A stretch of DNA of 64,000 nucleotides, taken from positions 1 through 64,000 of the forward strand of contig UQRM01000009.1 of assembly GCA_900543485.1 (NCBI GenBank), given 5' to 3'. Under the pieces are notes generated by a model that was not told the DNA's origin, did not search any database, and saw nothing but the letters and a program-made list of their open reading frames with translations. The DNA is from an uncultured Eubacterium sp. GTDB taxonomy: Bacteria; Bacillota; Clostridia; Peptostreptococcales; Anaerovoracaceae. The first letter of the stretch is position 1. Every line of letters starts with the position of its first letter. A program made the translations under genes and the position numbers. Shown piece after piece: positions 47,262-56,075 of this stretch.

Positions 47262-49007
47262 TCATATGCTCTTGTCGGCTATCTCCTTCAGCATCTTCGC
47301 CTGCAGCTCTTCCGGCAGCATCTCGCCCAGCTCTCCTTCCTTGCTGGAACGCACTGTCAGATTCCCGGCTTCCACTTCACGCTCGCCTATCACGCAGATG
47401 TAAGGAGTTCTGGCGTTCCTGGCCTCTCTCAGCTTGTATCCTATCTTCTCGTTCCTTATATCAGCTTCAGCCCTGATACCTGCTTCCTCAAACTGCTTCG
47501 CTATCTTCAGCGCGTAGTCGGAGAATTTCTCCGTCACCGTCAGCAGCTTCACCTGTACGGGAGCCAACCACAGCGGGAATTTCCCAGCGAAGTGCTCTAT
47601 CAGTATACCTATGAATCTCTCAATGGAACCGAAGATGACTCTGTGTATCATGACAGGTCTGTGCTTTTCCCCATCAGGACCTACGTATGTCAAGTCGAAG
47701 CGCTGCGGCATCTGCATATCCAGCTGTATGGTACCGCACTGCCATGTCCTTCCCAGCGAATCCTCCAGATGGAAATCCAGCTTAGGGCCATAGAAAGCAC
47801 CGTCGCCTTCATTTATCACGTACGGAACGCCTATGGACTCCATGGCTTCCCTCAGGGCTGTCTCCGCCCTTTCCCATTCCTCGTCGGTGCCCATGGAATC
47901 GTCAGGTCTCGTGGAAAGCTCGATGTGATACGTGAAGCCGAACATCTTATAGACGTCATCGATGAACTTCACGACGCCGATGACCTCATCCTTTATCTGC
48001 TCCGGCAGCATGAAGATGTGCGAGTCATCCTGAGTGAAGGTCCTTACTCTCATCAGTCCGTGGAGCGCCCCCGACAGCTCGTGTCTGTGGACCTGCCCCA
48101 GCTCACCCAGTCTTACGGGAAGTTCTCTGTATGACCACATCTTCCGTTTGTAGACCAGCACCGAACCCGGACAATTCATCGGCTTTATAGCGTAATCTTC
48201 ACCGTCTATCTTTGTGAAGTACATATTATCCTTGTAGTGATCCCAGTGTCCTGATGTCCTCCAGAGCTGCTCGTTGAGGATGAGAGGTGTCTTTATCTCC
48301 TGATATCCCCTTTTCCTGTGCTCCGTCTTCCAGAAGTTCTCCAGTTCATTTCTGATTATCATACCATTAGGCATAAAGAACGGGAATCCCGGTCCCTCTT
48401 CATAGAGGGCGAAGAGATCCATCTCCCTGCCTATCTTCCTGTGGTCCCGCTTCTTGGCTTCCTCCAGCTTTTCCAGATATTCATCCAGTTCCTGCTGGCT
48501 AGGGAAACAGGTGCCGTATATCCTCTGAAGCATCTGCCTGTCCGAATCGCCTCTCCAGTAGGCTCCCGCCACGCTCTGGAGCTTGACGGCCTTTATCTGA
48601 CCCGTCCTGTCCATGTGAGGCCCCGCGCAGAGATCCACGAAATCTCCCTGCCTGTAGAAGGATATGACTTCATCCTCCGGCAGGTCTTCTATCAGCTCCA
48701 CCTTGTAGTCCTCACCCTTGTCAGCCATGAACTTTATCGCTTCCTCTCTGGGCAGCTCAAATCTCTCCAGCGGATAATTGGCCTGGATTATCTTCTTCAT
48801 CTCCTTCTGTATCTTCAGAAGGTCCTGATCGTTGAGCTTATGCTCCATATCGAAATCGTAATAGAAGCCGTTCTCGATAGCCGGTCCTATGGCCAGCTTG
48901 GTGTCAGGCCAGAGCTTCTTCACGGCCTGAGCCATTATGTGCGACGTAGTATGTCTGTAGCGCAGTCTCACCTGCTCATCTTCAAAGTTTATCTTCTCCT
49001 TTGCCAT
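47262..49007 (-). CDS. thrS: Threonyl-tRNA synthetase lacking the TGS domain
   Basis: This class II synthetase charges tRNA-Thr. The product is 581 residues, some 60 shorter than usual: it starts MAKEKINFEDEQVRLRYRHT, so the N-terminal TGS domain is absent, while the editing domain (HTTSHIMAQAVKKLW, DLCAGPHM), the catalytic core (AIKPMNCPGSV, motif 2 RxGELGQVHRHE region) and the anticodon-binding domain are present. ATG 49007 has an AGGAGAGG site; an ATG 42 bases upstream overlaps ddl and adds only 14 residues, too few for a TGS. No T-box leader precedes it; it sits 22 bases after ddl. Confidence 0.93.
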   Translation of the reverse strand: MAKEKINFEDEQVRLRYRHTTSHIMAQAVKKLWPDTKLAIGPAIENGFYYDFDMEHKLNDQDLLKIQKEMKKIIQANYPLERFELPREEAIKFMADKGEDYKVELIEDLPEDEVISFYRQGDFVDLCAGPHMDRTGQIKAVKLQSVAGAYWRGDSDRQMLQRIYGTCFPSQQELDEYLEKLEEAKKRDHRKIGREMDLFALYEEGPGFPFFMPNGMIIRNELENFWKTEHRKRGYQEIKTPLILNEQLWRTSGHWDHYKDNMYFTKIDGEDYAIKPMNCPGSVLVYKRKMWSYRELPVRLGELGQVHRHELSGALHGLMRVRTFTQDDSHIFMLPEQIKDEVIGVVKFIDDVYKMFGFTYHIELSTRPDDSMGTDEEWERAETALREAMESIGVPYVINEGDGAFYGPKLDFHLEDSLGRTWQCGTIQLDMQMPQRFDLTYVGPDGEKHRPVMIHRVIFGSIERFIGILIEHFAGKFPLWLAPVQVKLLTVTEKFSDYALKIAKQFEEAGIRAEADIRNEKIGYKLREARNARTPYICVIGEREVEAGNLTVRSSKEGELGEMLPEELQAKMLKEIADKSI

Positions 49008-49029
49008 TTTTTCCTCTCCTCTTTTATCC

Positions 49030-50115
49030 TTATCTGTCGCCTTTCTCAAGCGCCAGCGTTATCAGTTCGTCTATCAGTTTATCGTAAGGCAGTCCCGACT
49101 CTTCCCACAGCTTGGGATACATACTGATGCTGGTGAATCCCGGAAGGGTATTGAGTTCATTGAGGACCACGCGGCCGCTTTCCTCCAGGAAAAAATCGAT
49201 GCGCGCCATCCCGGCACAGCCCATGGTCTCATAGACCTTCACAGCCTTGCTGCGTATCTCCTCCTCCTTTTCAGGCGGCAGATCCCTCACTATCGCTGTC
49301 CTGGACATGCTGTTCTCGTACTTGGCGTTGTAATCATAAAACTCATTGGCTGCGAATATCTCTCCGATGCACGACGCCTGAGGGCTGTCGTTGCCCAGTA
49401 CAGCCACCTCTATCTCACGGCCCTTTATGGCCTCCTCCACCAGCACTTTGTCATCTTCACCGAAGGCCAGCTCCAGGGCCGCCGGAAGATCTTCCTCTTC
49501 CTTGACCTTCGTTATTCCCACCGACGAACCGGCGTTGGCCGGCTTCACGAACAGCGGAAAAGTATTTTTGAAAAACTCCCTTATCCTCTCTGTTTCCGCA
49601 GGCCGATCACTCTCATAAACATTCCTGTAGGAAACGCAGCATCCGGCCTGAGCTACGACACCGCTCTGGTTTATGATAGCCTTTGTCATCACTTTATCCA
49701 TAGACGCCGCCGACGCGGCGGTCCCCGATCCGACGAATGGGATCCCGGCTATCTGAAAAAGTCCCTGTATGGTCCCGTCTTCTCCGTTCCTGCCATGGAG
49801 CATCGGCAGTACCACATCCACCTTCAATATCTCGAAGCGTCCGTCTCCTGTCTCCGCCATGATCCCTCCCACGCTCCTGTCGGGCGCGATGAAGGCACGC
49901 CTGTTGCTGTCATCCTTTTCCCACGAGCCGTCGCCGATATTAGCAACAGGGGAACCCGTCAAAAACCAGTTCCCCTCTTTAGTAATGCCTATGGTACTTA
50001 TGTCATATCTGTCTCTGTCTATGTGGTTGAGTACGGAAGCCGCCGATATACATGAAATCTCATGCTCCGACGATACGCCTCCGAACAGCACTGCCACCGA
50101 GATCCTGTCAGTCAT
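49030..50115 (-). CDS. ddl: D-alanine--D-alanine ligase
   Basis: Ddl makes the D-Ala-D-Ala dipeptide of peptidoglycan. The 361-residue ATP-grasp protein has VLFGGVSSEHEISCISA at the start, PMLHGRNGEDGTIQGLF, PLFVKPANAGSSVGITKV, and the RIDFFLEE..LNELNTLPGFT metal-binding end. ATG 50115 is chosen for the AAAGG site eight bases upstream. It follows the LCP gene by 20 bases and precedes thrS. It reads as a housekeeping ligase; no vancomycin-resistance neighbours are present. Confidence 0.95.
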   Translation of the reverse strand: MTDRISVAVLFGGVSSEHEISCISAASVLNHIDRDRYDISTIGITKEGNWFLTGSPVANIGDGSWEKDDSNRRAFIAPDRSVGGIMAETGDGRFEILKVDVVLPMLHGRNGEDGTIQGLFQIAGIPFVGSGTAASAASMDKVMTKAIINQSGVVAQAGCCVSYRNVYESDRPAETERIREFFKNTFPLFVKPANAGSSVGITKVKEEEDLPAALELAFGEDDKVLVEEAIKGREIEVAVLGNDSPQASCIGEIFAANEFYDYNAKYENSMSRTAIVRDLPPEKEEEIRSKAVKVYETMGCAGMARIDFFLEESGRVVLNELNTLPGFTSISMYPKLWEESGLPYDKLIDELITLALEKGDR

Positions 50116-50135
50116 ATACATCACCTTTCTCTGTA

Positions 50136-51653
50136 TCAATAATATCCTGTTCTCCAGGAGATATTCTCGCTTATGCTCTGCACATCCTGCGTCGGCTCAT
50201 ATCCGTCCTGAGCAAAGAACTCCTCGTGGAGCCTGCTGACATTTTCCGATAAAGTCACCGGGATATTGTAATATGCTCCTTCGCTCCAGTCGCTGTGCTC
50301 ATACGGCCATCCCACGCTGTCAGTCATTTTATAGGATGTGATATCCATCATCATTCCCATCATATCGGCTGACGACATATTAGTCTTTATATCCGGAAGT
50401 ATGTCGTTGGTTATCTTACGCAGCGTACTCAGCTTCATGGTCTTCGCCTTCTCGAAGGCTGCCTGCACAACGATCTTCATTCTTTCGTTTCTCCTGAAAT
50501 CTCCTGTCGCGGCATCCTTTCTGATCCTGGCATATGTAACAGCCTGATTCCCGTTGAGAGTCTGCATCCCTGCCGACTCTATCTTTTCGTTAGAGCCGCC
50601 TATACTGTTGTACGTATCCTCTATATACTTATTCATCTCGTCTATCTCGGATTCCTGGATCTCTATGTCAAGACCTCCCAGTGCATCGACAGTATCCGCG
50701 ACGGATTTCCAGTTGACGATGACGACTTCTTTTACATTGAGATCCAGATTCTTATTGAGGGCATAGAGAACCTTCGTTGGCCCGCCATAATAATATGAAT
50801 GGGTAACTTTATCCAGTCCCACGTCATCCCCAAGATCCAGCATGGTATCTCTGTAAACGGAGAACATCTTAATCTCCCCTGTCTCCTTATTGAGGCTGGC
50901 GACGATTATGGCGTCGCTTCGCACCCCCTCGTCATTGGACATATCCCTGGCGTCGATACCTATGAGGGCTATGTTCCTGTAATTTCTCAGCTCTGAATCC
51001 ACCTGAGGGTTTATCCCTATCATATCGGGATCCAGCTCCACACGTCCTACGTTGTCAAGGGTATTCTTCACTACCGAGAGCCCGGCAGCGATAACGCCTC
51101 CCACGCCGATGACCAGGATCAGGAGCACGACAAGCGCGATTTTCAGACCGCGTCCGTTCTTCCTGCCCTTCCTGCCGCCGCTTCCGCCTTTGCCTGACTG
51201 CTTTCCATCCATCTCAGGCCCATCATCCGCGTCATCTCTGTTTTTCCTTCCCTGCTTGGCTATTCCCTGGCGGGCGCTGGCCCGCTCTTCCATATACTGC
51301 TGTTTCGCCAGCTCGTCCAGCTTTCTTCGCTTCCGCATTTCCGAATTGCCGTAAGGTGTATCGTCTATGGAGCTACCGCTCCTGTAAGCTTCAGTCTCAC
51401 GGCCGCTGTTTCCGGACGGAGTCTGGGCTTGTCCGCTCCTGGATCCCCCGCTCCGCCCCGACGTACCTGATGATGGGAAATAAGCTCCATACAACGTATC
51501 GTCTTTGACGTAATGTCCTCTGCTGCCGTTACTGTTTTCTCTCAATCTTAAATATTCACGATATGCCTGCTCTCTGGCACGCTGTTCGTCGTTTCCGCTT
51601 CGTCCGTTTCCTGATGTGCTGCCGTAATTCTTTCTGCTGCCGTCATCACTCAT
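50136..51653 (-). CDS. LytR-CpsA-Psr (LCP) family cell-wall glycopolymer ligase
   Basis: LCP enzymes move teichoic acid or capsule chains from lipid carriers to peptidoglycan. This 505-residue protein has a long, charged, low-complexity cytoplasmic N-terminus (about 1-168, Gly/Ser/Arg/Lys-rich), a membrane helix (about 169-191), and an extracellular LCP domain with GIDARDMSNDEGVRSDAIIVAS and VYRDTMLDLGD, which carry the phosphate-binding Arg and Asp residues. ATG 51653 lies seven to eight bases after AAAGGAG; the ATG two codons earlier is too close. The following domain includes ALGGLDIEI and RIRKDAATGDFRRNERMK. It heads the LCP-ddl-thrS-sppA run. Confidence 0.93.
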   Translation of the reverse strand: MSDDGSRKNYGSTSGNGRSGNDEQRAREQAYREYLRLRENSNGSRGHYVKDDTLYGAYFPSSGTSGRSGGSRSGQAQTPSGNSGRETEAYRSGSSIDDTPYGNSEMRKRRKLDELAKQQYMEERASARQGIAKQGRKNRDDADDGPEMDGKQSGKGGSGGRKGRKNGRGLKIALVVLLILVIGVGGVIAAGLSVVKNTLDNVGRVELDPDMIGINPQVDSELRNYRNIALIGIDARDMSNDEGVRSDAIIVASLNKETGEIKMFSVYRDTMLDLGDDVGLDKVTHSYYYGGPTKVLYALNKNLDLNVKEVVIVNWKSVADTVDALGGLDIEIQESEIDEMNKYIEDTYNSIGGSNEKIESAGMQTLNGNQAVTYARIRKDAATGDFRRNERMKIVVQAAFEKAKTMKLSTLRKITNDILPDIKTNMSSADMMGMMMDITSYKMTDSVGWPYEHSDWSEGAYYNIPVTLSENVSRLHEEFFAQDGYEPTQDVQSISENISWRTGYY

Positions 51654-51762
51654 TGACATGCTCCTTTCACATTACAGACCATTATACCAACAGAATGCCA
51701 GTAAATCAACAAATGCAGGCGTTTTGGCCCTGAAAGTTATGTGAAGATTCCTCTTCTGCGTT

Positions 51763-53823
51763 CTATGCGTCTTTCACTATTTCTTCTACTTTGCCCTTGA
51801 GACCGGCATGAAGATCCTCTGCCTTTTTCCTGTCATCTCCCTTTATACAGTAGTAGAACTTTATCTTCGGTTCTGTTCCCGATGGTCTGGCGGCCAGCCA
51901 CGAACCATTTTTGAACACGTATTTCAACACATTGGCTTCCGCCAGTCCGTGAGCATCCCTGCTGTAATCGAGCAGCCTGTCTGTATCAGCAATATCAGCA
52001 AAAATTTCTTTCCCGCCGTTTCTGAGTCTCTCCATTATAGCGGCGATCCTCTCGGCTCCTGCCGCTCCTTCCAATACGAAGGAGATCTGCTCGTCTATAT
52101 AATGGCCATGCTTTTCATAGAGCATGTCCAACACATCTATCAGTGTCTTTCCCTGAGCTTTCCAATAAGCCGCCATCTGACACATGAGCATGGAAGTGGA
52201 TATGCCGTCTTTATCTCTGATATGGGTCCCTGCCAGATAACCGTAGCTCTCCTCGTATGCCATAAATATCTTATCTTCATCCAGTTTATTCATCTCAGCC
52301 GCCAGATCCTTGAATCCGGTGAATGTCCTGATGGTATCCACGCCATAGCTGGCGGCCACATCCGGCCCCATATCTCCGGTGACGATGGACGTTATCAGCG
52401 TCTTCCCCGACGAAGGGCGCATCTGTCCGAGGAAATCCGCCAGCAGCGCCCCCGTCTGATTTCCCGACAAATACACGATCTCCCCGCGATGTCTCACTCC
52501 GGCTCCCAGCCTGTCGCTGTCCGGATCGGTCCCTATCACTATATCGGCTCCGCTGTCCATCGCTATCCCTTCGGCTATATCGAAAACTTCCGTCTCCTCC
52601 GGATTAGGTTTCCTGACAGTAGGGAAATCGCCGTTATAATCAGCCTGCTCCTTTACCAGCACCACATCATCGAACCCCGCCCGTTTCAGGGTCTGTAAGA
52701 CATATTCCCTGCCTGAACCGTGGAGCGGTGTGTACACTATCTTCAGATTTTTTTCCGCGGAGTCATCCACCGCTACCTTCAAAGTCTGTACAGCCGCCAT
52801 GAACCTGTCCACCACATCCTGCCCAATAGACTGTATATTATCATCGTCGGCCTCAGCCACATCTATATCCAGCTCATCGCGGAAATTCTCCACGCTTTCC
52901 GCGATCTTGGCTGCAAGACTGCTGCAAAGCTGGCATCCCGTTTCATCGTATACCTTGAATCCGTTATATGCCGGCAGATTATGACTGGCAGTTATCACTA
53001 TGCCGCCATCACACTTCAGCTCTCTTACGGCGAAGGACAGCAGCGGTACCGGCGAATACCTGTCGAAAAGCAGCGCTGTTATCCCGGCAGCAGCCAGCAC
53101 TTTAGCTGCTTCCCCCGCAAAATATCTCGAATTGTTCCGCGTGTCATAGGCAATAGCCACCTTTTTCCCGGGTCCCAGCAGCTCCGCCATCCCTCTGGCG
53201 GCCATTCTGATGGTATATTTATTTATCCTGTTGGTCCCCGGTCCCATGATGCCTCTCATCCCTGCCGTTCCAAAGCTGAGCCTCCTGTAAAAGGCGTCGT
53301 ATATCTCGTCCTCTGACATATCAGCCAGCCGACGCTTTTCTTCATCGTCCAGATAAGGGCTGTTTACCCACTTTTCATACGATTCTCTATAATCCATCTT
53401 CCTGCCTCCAAACACGAAAAACCTCTGCCCCAGGTAATTCAGTACTGTAAATATACACATGCCCGCTGCCATTGCGACATTTTCCCTGACATTCACCGGC
53501 CCCTCGCCCATGAGCCACAGCACAGCCGGTTTCGCCGTCCCGTAGGCTATGAAATAACACAGGGCTATGTTGACGGTAAACCTGATACCGCTTCTTACCA
53601 CGCTTCCCCGATGTCTGAACGTAAATTTCCTGTTGAGGATATAGCTCAAAATACTTCCCAAAACGTAGTTGGCCGCCGATGAGATCCAATAAGAGCATCC
53701 CGCCAGATTGTACAGGCAAAACATCACCGCTGTTCCGAACACAGTATTGACGATGCCTACCGAAACAAAACGGGCAAATTTTTCGTCTATGATCTTCCTC
53801 ATATCTGTCCACGTCCTGTTCAT
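51763..53823 (-). CDS. GtrA-like membrane domain fused to phosphoglucomutase/phosphomannomutase
   Basis: One continuous frame of 686 residues joins two proteins that are normally separate. Residues 1-142 are a four-helix GtrA-like domain (ARFVSVGIVNTVFGTAVMF to NYLGQRFFVFGGRK), linked with flipping lipid-linked sugars. Residues 143-686 are a complete alpha-D-phosphohexomutase of the PgcA type: RLSFGTAGMRGIMG, catalytic Ser in ITASHNLPAYNG (usually NPP), metal loop GTDPDSDRLG, and RPSGTEPKIKFY. At the junction GGAGG lies seven bases before the ATG at 53397, so the mutase (544 residues) could also be made alone. Product would supply sugar phosphates for cell-wall glycans. No strong site precedes the ATG at 53823; ATG 53802 is an alternative start. 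Confidence 0.9.
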   Translation of the reverse strand: MNRTWTDMRKIIDEKFARFVSVGIVNTVFGTAVMFCLYNLAGCSYWISSAANYVLGSILSYILNRKFTFRHRGSVVRSGIRFTVNIALCYFIAYGTAKPAVLWLMGEGPVNVRENVAMAAGMCIFTVLNYLGQRFFVFGGRKMDYRESYEKWVNSPYLDDEEKRRLADMSEDEIYDAFYRRLSFGTAGMRGIMGPGTNRINKYTIRMAARGMAELLGPGKKVAIAYDTRNNSRYFAGEAAKVLAAAGITALLFDRYSPVPLLSFAVRELKCDGGIVITASHNLPAYNGFKVYDETGCQLCSSLAAKIAESVENFRDELDIDVAEADDDNIQSIGQDVVDRFMAAVQTLKVAVDDSAEKNLKIVYTPLHGSGREYVLQTLKRAGFDDVVLVKEQADYNGDFPTVRKPNPEETEVFDIAEGIAMDSGADIVIGTDPDSDRLGAGVRHRGEIVYLSGNQTGALLADFLGQMRPSSGKTLITSIVTGDMGPDVAASYGVDTIRTFTGFKDLAAEMNKLDEDKIFMAYEESYGYLAGTHIRDKDGISTSMLMCQMAAYWKAQGKTLIDVLDMLYEKHGHYIDEQISFVLEGAAGAERIAAIMERLRNGGKEIFADIADTDRLLDYSRDAHGLAEANVLKYVFKNGSWLAARPSGTEPKIKFYYCIKGDDRKKAEDLHAGLKGKVEEIVKDA

Positions 53824-53929
53824 TTCAGAATGCTGCCGGCTTTTCCCGGCCTCTTCCCTGCGAACACATGACTCTTTATTATATATCCTGCACCATTTAA
53901 AATCAAGGTTTTGGATGATCTATACCCCT

Positions 53930-54577
53930 TCATTCCCCTTCGGCTCCGCATCTGTGCTGTATCACCTTTTCCATAGTCACTACCGACACTTCGTATGCCG
54001 TCTTGGTTATCGCTTCTCCTTCGTCGGTATATTTCCTGTATTCCCGGCTTTGTATCCTGCCTTCCACATACACCTTATTTCCTACCTGCAGCTTTCCACT
54101 GTAAACAGCATTCCTTCCCCATGCGATAGTGGGTATGTAATCGGATTTGTTATACATCCTGTTGACTGCTATCATCAGATCGCATATCTCCCTTCCCAGG
54201 GGCGATGTCCTGCGTACCGGCGGCTTGCATATGAATCCTTCTATCGCCACGTGATTCTCGTATACAGGCTCATTTTCCCTACAATACTCCATGTTCCTGA
54301 CGAAGACCGTCACCTCCAGCTTGCTCCTGCCGTCCACCTCTTTGTTGTATGTCCGTACCTGGCCGGCCACCTCCAACCCTTCTCCTATTCTGGGAGAACG
54401 ACCGCCCAGGAGCTTCTCCGAAATTATCAGCCTTATCCTGTCCTCATATCCGCTTCTTCTGAGTATTCCCAGCAAGACCATATAAAATGCTTCCCCGTAT
54501 GTCTTGTGATTGAAGGCCGGCTCAGAAAGGACCTTACCCGACAGGTATGCGACGTTTCCATCAGTTAACTTTTCCAT
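53930..54577 (-). CDS. Single-stranded DNA-binding protein-like, two OB folds
   Basis: This 215-residue protein seems to hold two OB-type domains. The C-terminal one (about 100-205) resembles bacterial SSB: VAIEGFICKPPVRRTSPLGREICDLMIAVNR and WGRNAVYSGKLQVGNKVYVEGRIQSREY (quoted in parts). The first half (VAYLSGKVLSEPAFNHKTYGE, IGEGLEVAGQVRTY) has a similar pattern. It lacks the acidic DDDIPF tip of true SSB. ATG 54577 follows a GGAGG/GGGG site. Proteins like this occur widely in Clostridia beside a standard SSB; the exact role is unknown. Confidence 0.75.
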   Translation of the reverse strand: MEKLTDGNVAYLSGKVLSEPAFNHKTYGEAFYMVLLGILRRSGYEDRIRLIISEKLLGGRSPRIGEGLEVAGQVRTYNKEVDGRSKLEVTVFVRNMEYCRENEPVYENHVAIEGFICKPPVRRTSPLGREICDLMIAVNRMYNKSDYIPTIAWGRNAVYSGKLQVGNKVYVEGRIQSREYRKYTDEGEAITKTAYEVSVVTMEKVIQHRCGAEGE

Positions 54578-54656
54578 CAAAAAATCCCCCTCCAGGCGCA
54601 TATTCTCTTAAATCATATGCGTCCGCAAGGGGACTTTATACGTGCTCGATGGATTT

Positions 54657-55127
54657 TTATACGTTGCGAGGCACATCCAGATCCAGTCTCATCACTTCCG
54701 GATGACAGCTGACCCCATACTGAGGACAAGTGAGACATTCGAAGAAATTGGGAGCATCCTCCCTTGGCACTGTCACGAAACCCTGCTTTCTGAAAAATCC
54801 CGGAGCCCTGGCCACCAGGAATATCCGTTTTCCCCCAAGGCGCAGCGTCTCTTCTATCCCTCTGTCCAGCAGCGTCTTTCCCAGCTTGTACTTCCTGTAT
54901 TCCGGAGCTATGGCTATCCCATCCACGATGAATTCATCCTCACGCTTCGCCAGCACGAATGCTCCTATCAGCTGTTCTTCCCCAGCTTCATCCTTCCTGA
55001 CGATCTGCCAGCATTTTACCAGGTCGGTGGGTACCGGTTCATCCTCCGAGAATTCCAACTCATTCTCTATGAAAAACGGTACCAGTTTTTCGTAATCTTC
55101 GGTTTCGGATATCTTGAAATTAAGCAT
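54657..55127 (-). CDS. GNAT family N-acetyltransferase
   Basis: This 156-residue protein has the GNAT fold: IVDGIAIAPEYRKYKLGKTLLDRGIEE includes the acetyl-CoA binding region (RKYKLGK in place of Q/RxxGxG/A) (quoted in part). GFVTVPREDAPNFFECLTCPQY and further cysteines near the C-terminus are also seen. It lies 24 bases after a lipid kinase gene at the end of the valS-folC operon. The substrate cannot be told. Confidence 0.85.
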   Translation of the reverse strand: MLNFKISETEDYEKLVPFFIENELEFSEDEPVPTDLVKCWQIVRKDEAGEEQLIGAFVLAKREDEFIVDGIAIAPEYRKYKLGKTLLDRGIEETLRLGGKRIFLVARAPGFFRKQGFVTVPREDAPNFFECLTCPQYGVSCHPEVMRLDLDVPRNV

Positions 55128-55151
55128 ATCGGATTTCCTCCTTTCGATACA

Positions 55152-56075
55152 TCAGTCGTCATATTTCCACGTCTTTTCCGACACGAACACTTCCAATCTG
55201 TTGTGAAGAACGCTGAAATTCAAAGGCAGCTTTTCACCATGCTCTCCGTCTATATCAGTGCTGATATTTTCCTCCGATTCGATCGTCAGCTCATCTGTCT
55301 GGAAATAAAGCACGTGCTTATTGTTGGGGTGCCTTCCCTGCACTACCTCGAACAGCATTGGCCCCAGCTCCACGATAGGCATCTTCCTGAAGGCGATGAC
55401 ATCCAGTTTGCCGTCATTCATATATGATTCCGGAGACAGCTTTCTGAAGCCCCCGGCCGACTCGCCATTCATCACCACCATGAAGTATATCTCCTCCTCA
55501 TATACTTTGTCCGGTGTGATGAGCTTTACAGGCAATGCTCTTATCTGCGGTATCTCGGTGACCGCCTTGAGATAATAGGCCAATGTACCTATGGCATTCT
55601 TCAGGTTGGGATCGGTCTTCTGGCTGACATCTATCAGCGCTCCCAAAGCTGTCACATTGACGAAATATCTGTTGTTGACTACTCCTACATCCACACTGGT
55701 AGTCTTGTTCCCCAGCGCTATATCCAGCTGATAATTTATTTCGTTAGGCAGCTCGAAATAGTAGGCGAAATCATTTGCTGTCCCTGCCGGGAGTATGGCC
55801 AGCGGCAGATGTATGTCATGCCTCACCATAGCGTTGACACACAGATTTATCGTCCCATCTCCACCGGCGGCTATGACACGACTGAATTCGCCAGGGTCGA
55901 TCTCTCCCATAACTTTATCTATGACGATCCCTTTGGCCGCCCTCACAGGTACGACCTGATACCCCGCCTCCTGACATCTGTCTACTATGTAATCCAAATT
56001 GTTCTTGAAGACTCCGCTTCCGGAATGGGCGTTGTAATAAAGAAGAATCTTATCAGTTTTTTTACCTTCCGCCAT
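55152..56075 (-). CDS. Diacylglycerol/lipid kinase (DagK/YegS family)
   Basis: This 307-residue protein has the DAGK catalytic domain: KILLYYNAHSGSG near the start, AAGGDGTINLCVNAMV (nucleotide-binding GGDGT), LPLAILPAGTANDFAYYF, and the C-terminal beta-sandwich with LDVIAFRKM. It phosphorylates diacylglycerol or a related lipid in phospholipid or lipoteichoic acid turnover. The end of folC overlaps its start by 14 bases. Confidence 0.9.
   Translation of the reverse strand: MAEGKKTDKILLYYNAHSGSGVFKNNLDYIVDRCQEAGYQVVPVRAAKGIVIDKVMGEIDPGEFSRVIAAGGDGTINLCVNAMVRHDIHLPLAILPAGTANDFAYYFELPNEINYQLDIALGNKTTSVDVGVVNNRYFVNVTALGALIDVSQKTDPNLKNAIGTLAYYLKAVTEIPQIRALPVKLITPDKVYEEEIYFMVVMNGESAGGFRKLSPESYMNDGKLDVIAFRKMPIVELGPMLFEVVQGRHPNNKHVLYFQTDELTIESEENISTDIDGEHGEKLPLNFSVLHNRLEVFVSEKTWKYDD

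Noticed and set aside
47262..49007. T-box leader before thrS or valS
   Set aside because: Upstream sequence of both genes is occupied by coding sequence of the neighbours; no AAGGTGGCACCGC-type motif occurs there.
49030..50115. Vancomycin-type D-Ala-D-Lac ligase
   Set aside because: No vanH, vanX or vanRS genes lie nearby, and the gene is set in a housekeeping cell-wall run.
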